A model generated the notes under the pieces. That model did not search any database. It saw nothing but the letters and a program-made list of their open reading frames with translations, and was not told where the DNA came from. A stretch of DNA of 64,000 nt from Paenarthrobacter nitroguajacolicus (lineage in GTDB: Bacteria > Actinomycetota > Actinomycetes > Actinomycetales > Micrococcaceae), in NCBI RefSeq assembly GCF_007786235.1, contig NZ_VNFK01000007.1:124001-188000 (forward strand), read 5' to 3'. How positions within the stretch are numbered: position 1 is the stretch's first letter; each line of letters starts with the position of its first letter. Below are positions 19,011 through 26,991 of the stretch, piece by piece. The translations under genes and the position numbers were made by a program.

Positions 19011-19856
19011 CTAGGACAAAGCGCCGCCCTGCCACAGAGCATCAAAGGGGGCCCCGGAGGATACACGGTTCTTGATGCCCGCCGTCACAAAAGCCTTCGC
19101 CGTACGAGCTGCTTCCAGCGGCGTTGCGCCCTTGGCCAGCTCGGCGGTCACTGCGGCAGCCAGCGAGCATCCGGCGCCGGACACGGCAACCTCGCCCACC
19201 TTCGCTGCCCGCAGAACTTCCAGCGTCTCGCCGTCGTAGTAAACGTCGACGGCGTCCGGGCCTTCCAGCCGCACCCCGCCCTTGGCGAGGACTGCTGCGC
19301 CGCTGATCTCGTGGATACGGATGGCGGCAGCCTTGAGCGACTCTTCATCGGTAATGGTCAGCCCTGACAGGGACTCGGCCTCGAAATGGTTCGGCGTGAC
19401 GAAGGTTGCCAGCGGCAGGATCTGCGCCTTCAAAGCCTGGTCGGTGTCCAGTGCGTGGCCCGGCTCCTGGCCCTTGCAGATCAACACGGGATCCAACACC
19501 ACGTGCTTGAACGAGCCGTCCGTCAAGGCCTTCTCTACGGTGCTGATGGTTGCCGGGCTTCCGAGCATGCCAATCTTCACGGTATCCAGCACCGACGGTG
19601 CGCCGGAAGCGGCACCGTAGGCCGCCGTCGTGGCTTCCAACTGGTCCGCGATGACCTGCTGGTCCACCGGCACAAAGCGGTGGTTCCAGTTGTCCTGCGG
19701 GTTAAAGGAAACGATGCACGTGAGGTTCGCGATGCCGAACACTCCGAGTTCCTGGAAAGTCTTGAGGTCCGCCTGCGCGCCGGCGCCACCGGTCGCTTCG
19801 GAGCCGGCAATGGTCAGGGCAATGGCAGGGGCAACGGCTGAAGTCATGGTTTCCAT
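19011..19856 (-). CDS. Pyridoxal or hydroxymethylpyrimidine (phosphate) kinase
   Basis: A 281-residue ribokinase-superfamily enzyme of the ThiD/PdxK group. It phosphorylates pyridoxal or HMP/HMP-P with ATP in the cytoplasm. The signature AGSEATGGAGAQADLKTFQE matches the group, where many ThiD proteins read AGSDSGGGAGIQADLKTF. The anion-hole motif near the C-terminus is VSGAGCSLAAAVTAE. No other thiamin or B6 gene is adjacent. The Ser-Glu-Ala-Thr variant and isolated position favour a PdxK-like pyridoxal kinase, but ThiD cannot be excluded. Confidence 0.8.
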   Translation of the reverse strand: METMTSAVAPAIALTIAGSEATGGAGAQADLKTFQELGVFGIANLTCIVSFNPQDNWNHRFVPVDQQVIADQLEATTAAYGAASGAPSVLDTVKIGMLGSPATISTVEKALTDGSFKHVVLDPVLICKGQEPGHALDTDQALKAQILPLATFVTPNHFEAESLSGLTITDEESLKAAAIRIHEISGAAVLAKGGVRLEGPDAVDVYYDGETLEVLRAAKVGEVAVSGAGCSLAAAVTAELAKGATPLEAARTAKAFVTAGIKNRVSSGAPFDALWQGGALS

Positions 19857-19895
19857 TTTGCCAGTTGCCCTGCCGTCCGCCGATTCGAGGGCGGC

Positions 19896-20876
19896 TCAGC
19901 CGTGCAGAAGCCGATATGCCGCTTCCGCTGCGGGGTGCAGGGGAACTCCCGCGGTGTTGATCAGAGTCTCGGGGCTGAGGAATTGGACGCCAGTGCTCGA
20001 TTTCGGAACCAGGTCCTGGGCCTGTTCCACCAACAGTTCCACGGTCTGCCGAACCACATGGTCGGCCAGATCCCTCCGGCACAGGAGCAGGTTCGCGACG
20101 CCGATGGTCCACACGGCGGGTGCGTCGCCGTAGCTGTTGGCGGGAATCAGGACGCGGTCATAGAAGAACCCCGACTCCGCCCGTGTTGCGGGAATGAGGT
20201 CGGAAAGATCCAGGAGCCGGACCGCAATGCCCTGGGCAGCGGCGGCGATGGGGGCCGTCGGAACGCCACCCGACTGGATCATGACGTCGATCGACCCGTC
20301 CTTCAGCGAAGCCAGTGCCTGGTTCAGGCCGAGGTTCACCTGCTTCAGAGCGCGGCCCGGGCCGGACAACCCAGCGGCCGTAATGATGCGCCCAGCAGTC
20401 AGCGTGGTCCCCGAGCCAACTTCGCCCACGCCGGCGGTCCTCCCGGCGAGGTCGGCGAAGGTTTGGATACCGCTGTCCTCCCGCACGATGCAGTGGACGT
20501 AGTTCTGGTACACCTTGCCCAGGGCCACCAGGCCCTCTCCGGACTGTGTTGATTCCCCGCCGGGAGCCGTTGCCTGGGCGGCTGCATCGGCCAGGGCGAC
20601 GGCGAAGGTCGCCTCGCCGGACAGGACCCGCTGGATATTCTCGAGACTCCCGCCAGTAGTGAGCGCAACGGCCCGTTCGGCGACGCGCTCCCGCTGGAGC
20701 AAGTCCGCCAGCAGCGTGGCGAACTCAAGGTAAAAGCCGCCTGATTCACCACCGGCAACCGTAAGTTCCCTTGGGCGTTCCTCCGGCGTGCAGGCGGCAG
20801 TTGATCCGAGCAGACCGCCCAGGCCAAGAGCGACGGCTGATTTGAGGGCGCTTCGCCGGGACAGATGATCAGGCAT
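19896..20876 (-). CDS. TAXI-family solute-binding lipoprotein in a two-component operon
   Basis: A 326-residue periplasmic binding protein of the TAXI (TRAP-associated extracytoplasmic immunogenic) family. Typical segments are GGESGGFYLEFATLLADLL, TGGSLENIQRVLSGEATFAV and MIQSGGVPTAPIAAAAQG. The N-terminus has Ser-Arg-Arg (LSRRSALKS) and a lipobox (STAAC), suggesting a Tat-exported lipoprotein. It overlaps the histidine-kinase gene by 8 bp. No TRAP membrane subunit is present in the window, so it may serve as a ligand-sensing partner of the kinase; this is inference. Confidence 0.85.
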   Translation of the reverse strand: MPDHLSRRSALKSAVALGLGGLLGSTAACTPEERPRELTVAGGESGGFYLEFATLLADLLQRERVAERAVALTTGGSLENIQRVLSGEATFAVALADAAAQATAPGGESTQSGEGLVALGKVYQNYVHCIVREDSGIQTFADLAGRTAGVGEVGSGTTLTAGRIITAAGLSGPGRALKQVNLGLNQALASLKDGSIDVMIQSGGVPTAPIAAAAQGIAVRLLDLSDLIPATRAESGFFYDRVLIPANSYGDAPAVWTIGVANLLLCRRDLADHVVRQTVELLVEQAQDLVPKSSTGVQFLSPETLINTAGVPLHPAAEAAYRLLHG

Positions 20877-22281
20877 GCATGTCCTCCTCCGGCTTCGCGA
20901 ATTCGAGGCGCGCCGTCAGGCCGTGCGGCTTGTGCGGTTCCAGGACCAGCCGGCCGCGGTTGGCCTGTGCCAGCCGCTCCACGATGGTCATGCCCAAGCC
21001 GTTGCCGGGGATCTTGCTGTGCTGCGGCGCGCGCCAGAACCTGCTGGTGGAGGCAGCGAGCTGTTCGGCTGGGAGGCCTGGACCGTCGTCGGAAATCACG
21101 ACGGCGGTACCGCCTTGCGTCTGCAGGGTCGCCACTGTGATGTGGGCGCCCGGGGCGTACTTGATGGCGTTGGTGAGGAGTTCGCCCACCATGTGTGCAA
21201 GTTCGTCGGGGTCGCAGGCGATCTGGTTTCCGGGCGCGGGGCCTTCCAAAGACAGCTGGGATCCAGCATTCCTGGCTGCGGGGGCCGCGCGTTCCACTTC
21301 GCCCTGCAGGATCGGGAAGGGATCAATGACGGCGTGGCGTTGGTGCTCCGCTTGGTCCGCACGGGCAGCCCCTTCGAAGGCGCGATGTTCCGCAGTAGCC
21401 AGCTTCAGCACGCCGTCGAGCATTTCCTCCACGCGCTCAAGTTCCGCCACGACGCCTGCCGCCGCAGCCTTTTCCGGCTCACTTTTCAGCTCGAGCTGCA
21501 GAAGATCGATCCGCAAGCGCAGCGCACCAACAGGGTTGCGGAGCTGGTGCGAGGTATCGGCGATGAGCCGGCGCTGGGACTCCATGCTGTCGGTCACGGT
21601 GCCGGCCATGGCGGTGAACGAACGGCTCAGCTCGCGCAATTCGGGCGGACCGGCCTCGGGAAGCTGACCCGTTTTGCCCGTGGTTTCCAGTTCGTGGACA
21701 GCCCTGCTCAGTCTGTGGACCGGACGGAGAACCCAAGCCGTGATGCGCGCTGCCGCCAGCAAGAGCAGGGCACCCAGGGCCACTGCGGCAAGCACGACGG
21801 CGATCCAACGCTCCCGTAGCTTCTGTCGCGCCGCGTCCAGATTCACCTCCATGACAACCTCACCAAGTACTTGGCTGGCCGTGCCGAAGGACCTTGAGAT
21901 GGTGTCTCCGCCGGTTCCGAAGGCCCGGACAGGGTTGAGTGTGGTGTCGCTGAGATTGAGGCTTGCCCGGTTCAGTGCATTGCCGACGTCGGGGTGGTCC
22001 TCGCTGAGACCGCCGGAATGGATGATTCGCCCCTGCAACCTGATCAGGATTCCCTCGCCGTAGAGTTCGGAGTACCGATCCATCTCGCGCTGGAGCTGGG
22101 TAGTGTCGTTGTCCTCCGCGGCATCGCTGGCCAGCTGCGCGAAACGGTTGAGGGCTGCGACGCGGTTGATTTGCAGTTCCTGCGTGAGCTCCCGGCTGGC
22201 CGAGGTCAGGATCACGCTGGACACCGTCACCACGATGATCACCACCAGCAGGCTCAAGATGCCAAGTACGCGGACTTTCAC
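20869..22281 (-). CDS. Sensor histidine kinase (TctE-like)
   Basis: A 470-residue membrane kinase. Span 1 is about residues 7-27, an extracytoplasmic sensor domain covers 28-157, span 2 about 158-183 and HAMP about 184-235. The H-box is ADTSHQLRNPVGALR with His245 as the phospho-acceptor. The ATPase domain shows NAIKYAP (371-377), SDDGPGLP (397-404) and GNGLGMTIV (427-435). It is coupled by a 4-bp overlap to the response regulator upstream and by 8 bp to the TAXI protein downstream. Relatives regulate carboxylate uptake, and an MHS carrier gene lies immediately upstream of the operon. Confidence 0.92.
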   Translation of the reverse strand: MKVRVLGILSLLVVIIVVTVSSVILTSASRELTQELQINRVAALNRFAQLASDAAEDNDTTQLQREMDRYSELYGEGILIRLQGRIIHSGGLSEDHPDVGNALNRASLNLSDTTLNPVRAFGTGGDTISRSFGTASQVLGEVVMEVNLDAARQKLRERWIAVVLAAVALGALLLLAAARITAWVLRPVHRLSRAVHELETTGKTGQLPEAGPPELRELSRSFTAMAGTVTDSMESQRRLIADTSHQLRNPVGALRLRIDLLQLELKSEPEKAAAAGVVAELERVEEMLDGVLKLATAEHRAFEGAARADQAEHQRHAVIDPFPILQGEVERAAPAARNAGSQLSLEGPAPGNQIACDPDELAHMVGELLTNAIKYAPGAHITVATLQTQGGTAVVISDDGPGLPAEQLAASTSRFWRAPQHSKIPGNGLGMTIVERLAQANRGRLVLEPHKPHGLTARLEFAKPEEDMHA

Positions 22282-22940
22282 GGCTGCTCAACGCGATAGC
22301 CGACGCCGCGCACGTTGATGATGAAGCCAGGCAACTGAAGCTTGGACCTGAGCCCGGTGAGGTGCACGTCCAAGGAACGTGAGTGTGCCAGGAAAGCGTC
22401 GCCCCAGAGGGCATCCAGGATCTGCTCGCGGGTGACCACCGAGCCTGCGTTCCTGACGAGGAGGCTGAGAAGGTCGAACTCCGTTGCCGTGAGGGCCAGT
22501 TGCCGTTCCCCGACGGCGGCCACGCGGCGATCGAGGTCCACTTCCAGTTCTCCGAGCACGATGCTGTGCGGAGCATCCTGGCCGGCGCGGTTGGTACGCC
22601 GAGTCACTGCCTCGATCCTGGCGAGCAACTCCACGAGTTTCACGGGCTTCACCAGGTAGTCATCAGCCCCCGAACGCAGGCCCAGCACCACGCTTCGCTC
22701 GTCGTCACGGGCCGTCAGGATCAGGATGGGAACTGTTGTGACTTGGCGCAGCTTCCGCAAGACGTCCAAACCGTCCATGTCCGGAAGGCCAAGGTCCAGC
22801 AGGATGACCTCGTGCTGTCGGTGGGCCAGGAGCGCGTCCTCGCCACGGGACACCCGGGTGTGTTTGTGGCCGGCCGAGGCGACGGCTGCGCTCAGGGCTG
22901 ACGCCATGGCGTCGTCATCCTCGACGATGAGCACGTGCAC
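22278..22940 (-). CDS. OmpR-family response regulator (TctD-like)
   Basis: A 220-residue regulator with a receiver domain (about 1-115) and a winged-helix output domain (about 125-220). The acidic pocket is VEDDD, the phospho-acceptor is Asp49 in ILLDLGLPDMDG and the conserved Lys is in DYLVKPVKL. The output domain includes LTATEFDLLSLLVRNAG and VTREQILDALWG. Translation starts at GTG 22938-22940 with AAGGA upstream. It heads the operon RR-kinase-TAXI protein. Three 15-bp tandem repeats lie just upstream. Confidence 0.93.
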   Translation of the reverse strand: MHVLIVEDDDAMASALSAAVASAGHKHTRVSRGEDALLAHRQHEVILLDLGLPDMDGLDVLRKLRQVTTVPILILTARDDERSVVLGLRSGADDYLVKPVKLVELLARIEAVTRRTNRAGQDAPHSIVLGELEVDLDRRVAAVGERQLALTATEFDLLSLLVRNAGSVVTREQILDALWGDAFLAHSRSLDVHLTGLRSKLQLPGFIINVRGVGYRVEQP

Positions 22941-22957
22941 GGTCTGATCCTTCGGGT

Positions 22958-23002
22958 TGCGGGCTGGTTCGCTGCGGGCTGGTTCGCTACGGTCTGGTTC
23001 GC
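22958..23002. repeat. Three 15-bp tandem repeats upstream of the response-regulator gene
   Basis: Units at 22958-22972, 22973-22987 and 22988-23002. The first two are identical (TGCGGGCTGGTTCGC); the third differs at two positions. They begin 18 bp upstream of the GTG start, in the expected promoter or leader region, and could be stacked regulator sites or a simple slippage repeat. Confidence 0.75.
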
Positions 23003-23021
23003 TACTAGAGCTTAACGTTGT

Positions 23022-23072
23022 GAGGCCCGCCCTGCGCCCTTCGGAGGATCCAAAGGGCGCAGAACGGGCCTC
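23022..23072 (-). terminator. Long terminator hairpin after the MHS gene
   Basis: GAGGCCCG (23022-23029) pairs with CGGGCCTC (23065-23072), and CTGCGCCCTT pairs with AAAGGGCGCAG inside it with small internal loops. It separates the MHS transporter gene from the two-component operon, so the two are probably separate transcripts. Confidence 0.8.
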
Positions 23073-23086
23073 GCAAGGCAGCCAGG

Positions 23087-24484
23087 TCAGGCGTTGACGA
23101 GGTCCTTCTTGTCGTCGTCGTCCTTCGCCGTGCCTTTGGCGACGAAGGCGTTGCCCTGCTCGGCATCCAAGTGCGTCGGCTTCTTGTTCTTGAGGGCGAA
23201 AATGTACACCAGCAGCGAGATGAAGATGGCGGCCGTGACGTAGGTGAAGAACATGTCCACCTGGCCGGACTTCTGCAACGCTGCACCAATCAGCGGAACC
23301 GTACCGCCGAACAGCGAGTTGGCGATCGCGTAGCCCAGGCCTACGCCGAGCGCACGGATGGACGCAGGGAACAGTTCAGCCTTCACCAGCGCGTTGATGG
23401 ACGTGTAGCCACCCACCATCAGCAGTCCACCAAACATCAGCAGGAATGCCACGAACGGATCCTTGGTCCCGGCCAGCGCCGAGAGCAGGGGCCAGGTGAA
23501 CAGAACGCCCGTCACACCGAACCAGATCAGCAGCGGCTTCCGGCCGATCTTGTCGGAGAGCATGCCGTAGACGGGCTGGAGCAGCATGAAGATGAAGAGC
23601 GCCCAGAAGTTGATCACGGAGGTATCCGTCTTGGCGATACCGGACGTATCGTTCATGAACTTCAGGATGAAGTTGGTGTATGTGTAGAAGGCAACCGTGC
23701 CGCCGAGCGTGATGCCGATGCAGATCAGTAGCGGCTTCCAATGCTTGGTGAACAGGAGCTTCATGGTGCCCGGCTGGGCTTCGCCTTCAACCTTGACGTG
23801 CGCAGCGCGCAGCTGATCGGCAGAGAGGGTCTCTTCCATGGAGCGTCGCAGCCAGAGCACTACCAGGGCAGCGACGCCACCAATCGCGAAGGGAATCCTC
23901 CAGCCCCACTGCGTCAGGTCTTCCTTGCTCATGGTGTTCTGCAGGATCACGAGCACCAGGAGGGCCAGCATCTGGCCGCCAATCAGCGTCACGTATTGGA
24001 AGCTGGAGAAGAAGCCACGGCGTTTGGCCGTCGCTGCCTCGGACATGTAGGTGGCGCTGGTTCCGTACTCGCCGCCCACCGAGAAGCCTTGGACCATGCG
24101 GATGAAGACCAGGAGGATCATGGCCCACAGACCGATGACATCCTGGGTGGGCATGATCGCAATGGCGAACGAGCCGGCGGACATCATGGTCACGCTGAGC
24201 GTGAGCGCGGCTTTACGGCCCTTGCGGTCGGCATAGCGGCCGAAGAACCAGCTACCGATCGGGCGCATGAGGAACGACGTCGAGAAGACGGCCATCGCTT
24301 CAAGGCCGGCCTGGAGATCGTCGGAGGAGTTGAAGAAGTGCGACTGGAAATACGCCGCAAATGCGGTGTAAACGTACACGTCGAACCACTCCACGAGGTT
24401 GCCCGCGGAGCCTTTGAGGATGTTGCTCACTGCCTTGCGTGTCTGGGCGGCTTCGCTCAGAGGTACAGCTTGTTGGGTGCTCAT
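23087..24484 (-). CDS. MHS-family MFS transporter (carboxylate-type)
   Basis: A 465-residue, 12-span proton symporter of the metabolite:H+ family that includes KgtP, CitA and ShiA. Diagnostic segments are GNLVEWFDVYVYTAF, FGRYADRKGRKAAL between spans 2 and 3 and RMVQGFSVGGEYG. The ATG at 24482-24484, preceded by AAGG, is preferred to the in-frame start at 24511. The TctDE-like two-component operon immediately downstream suggests regulation by, and transport of, a di- or tricarboxylate; the substrate is inference. It has a 28-residue cytoplasmic lead and an Asp/Lys-rich C-terminal tail (AKDDDDKKDL). Confidence 0.9.
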   Translation of the reverse strand: MSTQQAVPLSEAAQTRKAVSNILKGSAGNLVEWFDVYVYTAFAAYFQSHFFNSSDDLQAGLEAMAVFSTSFLMRPIGSWFFGRYADRKGRKAALTLSVTMMSAGSFAIAIMPTQDVIGLWAMILLVFIRMVQGFSVGGEYGTSATYMSEAATAKRRGFFSSFQYVTLIGGQMLALLVLVILQNTMSKEDLTQWGWRIPFAIGGVAALVVLWLRRSMEETLSADQLRAAHVKVEGEAQPGTMKLLFTKHWKPLLICIGITLGGTVAFYTYTNFILKFMNDTSGIAKTDTSVINFWALFIFMLLQPVYGMLSDKIGRKPLLIWFGVTGVLFTWPLLSALAGTKDPFVAFLLMFGGLLMVGGYTSINALVKAELFPASIRALGVGLGYAIANSLFGGTVPLIGAALQKSGQVDMFFTYVTAAIFISLLVYIFALKNKKPTHLDAEQGNAFVAKGTAKDDDDKKDLVNA

Positions 24485-24629
24485 CAATGAACCTTCCTGG
24501 CGGCTGCGCATACGGCAGCCGTGTCTTGCATGAGTTCGTTCTGTCCATGAAGCTCGTGCTCATGGCGTCCTTGCGCATGGCTCTTCGTCGACTAAGAAAG
24601 GCCCTCCGGGGTGAAGAGGACATGTTCCA

Positions 24630-24661
24630 AACTATGGGTGATGCACGGCACAGCCATAGTT
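24630..24661. promoter_or_regulatory. 32-bp inverted-repeat site upstream of the MHS gene
   Basis: AACTATGG (24630-24637) and CCATAGTT (24654-24661) are perfect 8-bp arms with a 16-bp centre, 146 bp upstream of the MHS start. It may be the binding site of the adjacent response regulator or another regulator. The rest of 24485-24727 shows no gene. Confidence 0.4.
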
Positions 24662-24727
24662 GGCCGGGCATTTCCTAACACTTCCTTAGGTTTCGGATGA
24701 GGCCGGTCAGCGCTCGCCCCACCGTCG

Positions 24728-24930
24728 CTCTCTCACATCCCGTCGTGTTTTGGTGGACGCTCTCTCACATCCCGTCGTGTTTTGGTGGACGCTCTCTCAC
24801 ATCCCGTCGTGTTTTGGTGGACGCTCTCTCACATCCCGTCGTGTTTTGGTGGACGCTCTCTCACATCCCGTCGTGTTTTGGTGGACGCTCTCTCACATCC
24901 CGTCGTGTTTTGGTGGACGCTCTCTCACAT
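24728..24930. repeat. Tandem array: seven CTCTCTCACAT motifs at exact 32-bp period
   Basis: The 11-bp motif starts at 24728, 24760, 24792, 24824, 24856, 24888 and 24920. Six complete 32-bp units are identical throughout, with spacer CCCGTCGTGTTTTGGTGGACG, and the seventh motif runs into unique DNA. The period is not a multiple of three, so every frame is open by chance and no protein is implied. The array ends 30 bp before the methyltransferase gene at 24961. It is not a CRISPR array because the spacers are identical. Confidence 0.97.
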
Positions 24931-24960
24931 CACAGGGATTTTCGGGAGTACCGTGCTGGC

Positions 24961-25494
24961 ATGGCGAGATTATCGGGGGCGGCCGAGGGGACGTTGCCCA
25001 GCTGGAAGAGAGCCTTCGGCAATGTTCCGCTGCCTCCTGGACAAGTGACTGGGCTGGCGGTGTGCGTCCTGCTCCAAAGGCTGCATCCCGTGCGGCTTCC
25101 CGGTCCGCGGCTCCTTAACGGACTGGTGGGAACCGGACTGGTGCTCGCCGGCGTCGGTATCAATACATGGGCACTTATTGAACGGCGACGACGGTCGGCT
25201 GGCCCGTTCGCTCTTGAGCGGCCGGACGTTCTGGTCACCAGCGGCCCATATGCGTACACCCGTCATCCGATGTACGTCGGTTGGTGGCTCGTCCATCTGG
25301 GTGCCGGCGGTTTAGCTGGTACGGCCTGGGCCTTTGCCACGATGCCTGCCGGGATGCTCGCGGAACATTGGGGTGTGCTTCATGAGGAGGCCACACTGTC
25401 GGAGCAGTTTCAACAGGCTTACGCCGACTATTCGGCAAGGGTTCCCCGCTACGTCGGATTCCGGCGACGCGACCCTGGGGGACCGCCGTCGTAA
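24961..25494 (+). CDS. Isoprenylcysteine carboxyl methyltransferase-like membrane protein
   Basis: A 177-residue protein of the ICMT/PEMT family of small membrane SAM-dependent methyltransferases. The family signature is TSGPYAYTRHPMYVGWWLVHLG (shown in part), with the conserved Arg-His-Pro and a later Glu near LHEEATLSEQFQQAY. About three hydrophobic segments are visible. The ATG directly at 24961 follows the 32-bp repeat array; longer upstream frames are only translated repeat. The bacterial substrate is unknown. A triplet of the same repeat motifs begins 8 bp after its stop. Confidence 0.82.
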   Translation: MARLSGAAEGTLPSWKRAFGNVPLPPGQVTGLAVCVLLQRLHPVRLPGPRLLNGLVGTGLVLAGVGINTWALIERRRRSAGPFALERPDVLVTSGPYAYTRHPMYVGWWLVHLGAGGLAGTAWAFATMPAGMLAEHWGVLHEEATLSEQFQQAYADYSARVPRYVGFRRRDPGGPPS

Positions 25495-25501
25495 TGGCGT
25501 G

Positions 25502-25576
25502 ATGTGAGCGAGCGTTACCTCAACGGTGCGAATATCTGAGAGAGGATCGGGTGAAACCCTCACTTATGTGAGAGAG
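25502..25576. repeat. 32-bp-phased ATGTGAGAGAG motif triplet
   Basis: ATGTGAGCGAG (25502-25512), ATCTGAGAGAG (25534-25544) and ATGTGAGAGAG (25566-25576) lie at exact 32-bp steps between convergent genes. The last motif encodes the C-terminal PLSHK of the minus-strand gene. Spacers differ from those of the tandem array, so only the core and its phasing are conserved. Confidence 0.88.
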
Positions 25577-26030
25577 GGTTCTCCCAAGAGGGTTGCTCGT
25601 TCGTCACGACGAGCCTCCAGATGGCCAAGCGGCCGACGCCGGCCGCGAGGGCGATGGACAACGAGAACAGCAGCGGACCGGTTGCCGAGAGTCCGCCAAA
25701 GGGCAGGCACATGAGCAACCCAACTGTGAAGAAGGCCGCAACGTGAAGCCACTGGTTACGGACACGACGCAGGGCCAGGCCTACGAGTGATCCCACCACT
25801 GCGCCGACTACCCAGGCGGGGAGCAGACTGTAGATGAAAAGGATCAAGGCCCATCCCAAGGAGTGAAACGCCCAGAAGATGCAAAACGTCAGGTGCGCTA
25901 CGGCGATTCCAACTGCCAGTCCTTTGCCGTCGAGGACCACTCGATCCTTCGCGCCGTAGCGCCAATCGCTTGACGGCCTCCGCACTGCCAGCGAGTACTC
26001 ATCCTCGTCAGTCCATGGTTCCTGGCTCAT
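25560..26030 (-). CDS. Small membrane protein of unknown function
   Basis: A 156-residue protein with an acidic, hydrophilic N-terminus (DEDEYSLAVRRPSSDWRYG) and four predicted hydrophobic segments from about residue 38. I do not recognise the family. The ATG at 26028-26030 with GGAAGG upstream is preferred to the in-frame start at 26147, which would read through a repeat. Its last five residues and stop come from a 32-bp-phased repeat motif, and another motif pair lies just upstream. It is therefore bracketed by copies of one repeat family. Confidence 0.7.
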   Translation of the reverse strand: MSQEPWTDEDEYSLAVRRPSSDWRYGAKDRVVLDGKGLAVGIAVAHLTFCIFWAFHSLGWALILFIYSLLPAWVVGAVVGSLVGLALRRVRNQWLHVAAFFTVGLLMCLPFGGLSATGPLLFSLSIALAAGVGRLAIWRLVVTNEQPSWENPLSHK

Positions 26031-26046
26031 GGGGACCTTCCTAGTG

Positions 26047-26089
26047 ATGTGAGAGAGGGGTCGGCTGAGGTGGTGGTTATGTGAGAGAG
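26047..26089. repeat. 32-bp-phased ATGTGAGAGAG motif pair
   Basis: ATGTGAGAGAG at 26047-26057 and 26079-26089, 32 bp apart. The second copy contributes the final codons and TAA stop of the minus-strand SDR gene (26077-26079). Confidence 0.88.
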
Positions 26090-26991
26090 GGATCGGAATG
26101 CCCTGCGGCGATCTCGCCGAGCGCACCGGCCAACGAAGGGTACTCAAACGCGAAACCCGCGTCGAGCAACTTCCGGGGTTCCACCCACCGGCTCTTCAGC
26201 ACCAATTCGGTCTGGGTCCGGATGAGCACGGCCCCGGCCTCGAGCAGCCACGATGGCGTCGGGACGCCAAAGGGGACACCCATGCTCCGCCTGACCAATG
26301 ACATGAGCTCACGGTTATCCACCGGCTGGGGCGTCGCCGCGTTCACTGGACCGCTAAGGCCAAGCTGCCCGTGGACGAACAGGACAACACGGAACAAGTC
26401 CTCCACATGGATCCAGCTGAACTTCTGCGTTCCGGGCCCCATGTGCCCACCCAAACCCAGCCGGGCGAGGTTCCGGAGGGGGCTCATGACGCCACCTGCC
26501 CCCAGCACGATCGCCATGCGAAGCGGCACCTTGCGCGTGCCGGGCACAACCGCAGCCTCCAACTCGTTCTCCCAGGCACGGGCCACGTCCACGGAGAACC
26601 CGCTGCCCAATTCACCCGAGCCCTCGGACTGCGGATGGTCGTCCGCGTGCCGGTAAATGGTTCCGGTACTGGAGTTGATCCATGTACGGGGAGGTTCGGC
26701 ACACGCGGCCACCGCCCGCCCCAGGGTCCGCGTGGTCAGAACCCGGGAGTCCAAGAGCTCCCTCCTGTGCCGCTCGTCATAACGGCAATTCACGGATCGT
26801 CCGGCGAGGTTCACCAGCAGTTCGGCACCGTCCAGCACTTTGGTGATGGCGCCGTCGTCGTACCACTGCGCGTCAGCCGAAGCGTCCCGCCCAACGGTCC
26901 GGACCTGCCAGCCCTCTTGAAGGAACCGCCGCTGGAAGTAGCTGCCAATGAAGCCGGAAGCGCCCGCGATCACCACCGTCGACGGGGTCAT
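26077..26991 (-). CDS. TIGR01777-family NAD(P)-binding epimerase-like protein
   Basis: A 304-residue extended SDR protein. GASGFIGSYF is the N-terminal Rossmann motif (about residues 9-18), LLVNLAGRSVNCRYDE matches the TIGR01777/YfcH pattern, and the C-terminal DUF1731-like part reads PTPSWLLEAGAVLIRTQTEL and then LLDAGFAFEYPSL. Relatives are nucleoside-sugar epimerase-like oxidoreductases of unknown substrate, sometimes linked to envelope or division phenotypes. The ATG at 26989-26991 overlaps the TetR stop by 4 bp, so it is co-transcribed and probably controlled by that regulator. Confidence 0.88.
   Translation of the reverse strand: MTPSTVVIAGASGFIGSYFQRRFLQEGWQVRTVGRDASADAQWYDDGAITKVLDGAELLVNLAGRSVNCRYDERHRRELLDSRVLTTRTLGRAVAACAEPPRTWINSSTGTIYRHADDHPQSEGSGELGSGFSVDVARAWENELEAAVVPGTRKVPLRMAIVLGAGGVMSPLRNLARLGLGGHMGPGTQKFSWIHVEDLFRVVLFVHGQLGLSGPVNAATPQPVDNRELMSLVRRSMGVPFGVPTPSWLLEAGAVLIRTQTELVLKSRWVEPRKLLDAGFAFEYPSLAGALGEIAAGHSDPSLT

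Noticed and set aside
24728..24930. Regular repeats at 32-bp spacing considered as a CRISPR array
   Set aside because: The spacers are identical between units, the conserved core is only 11 bp and no cas gene is near.
24697..24960. Open frames through the tandem array (for example repeated SHPVVFWWTL)
   Set aside because: All three frames are open because of the repeat composition; the real gene starts at ATG 24961 with a family-typical N-terminus.
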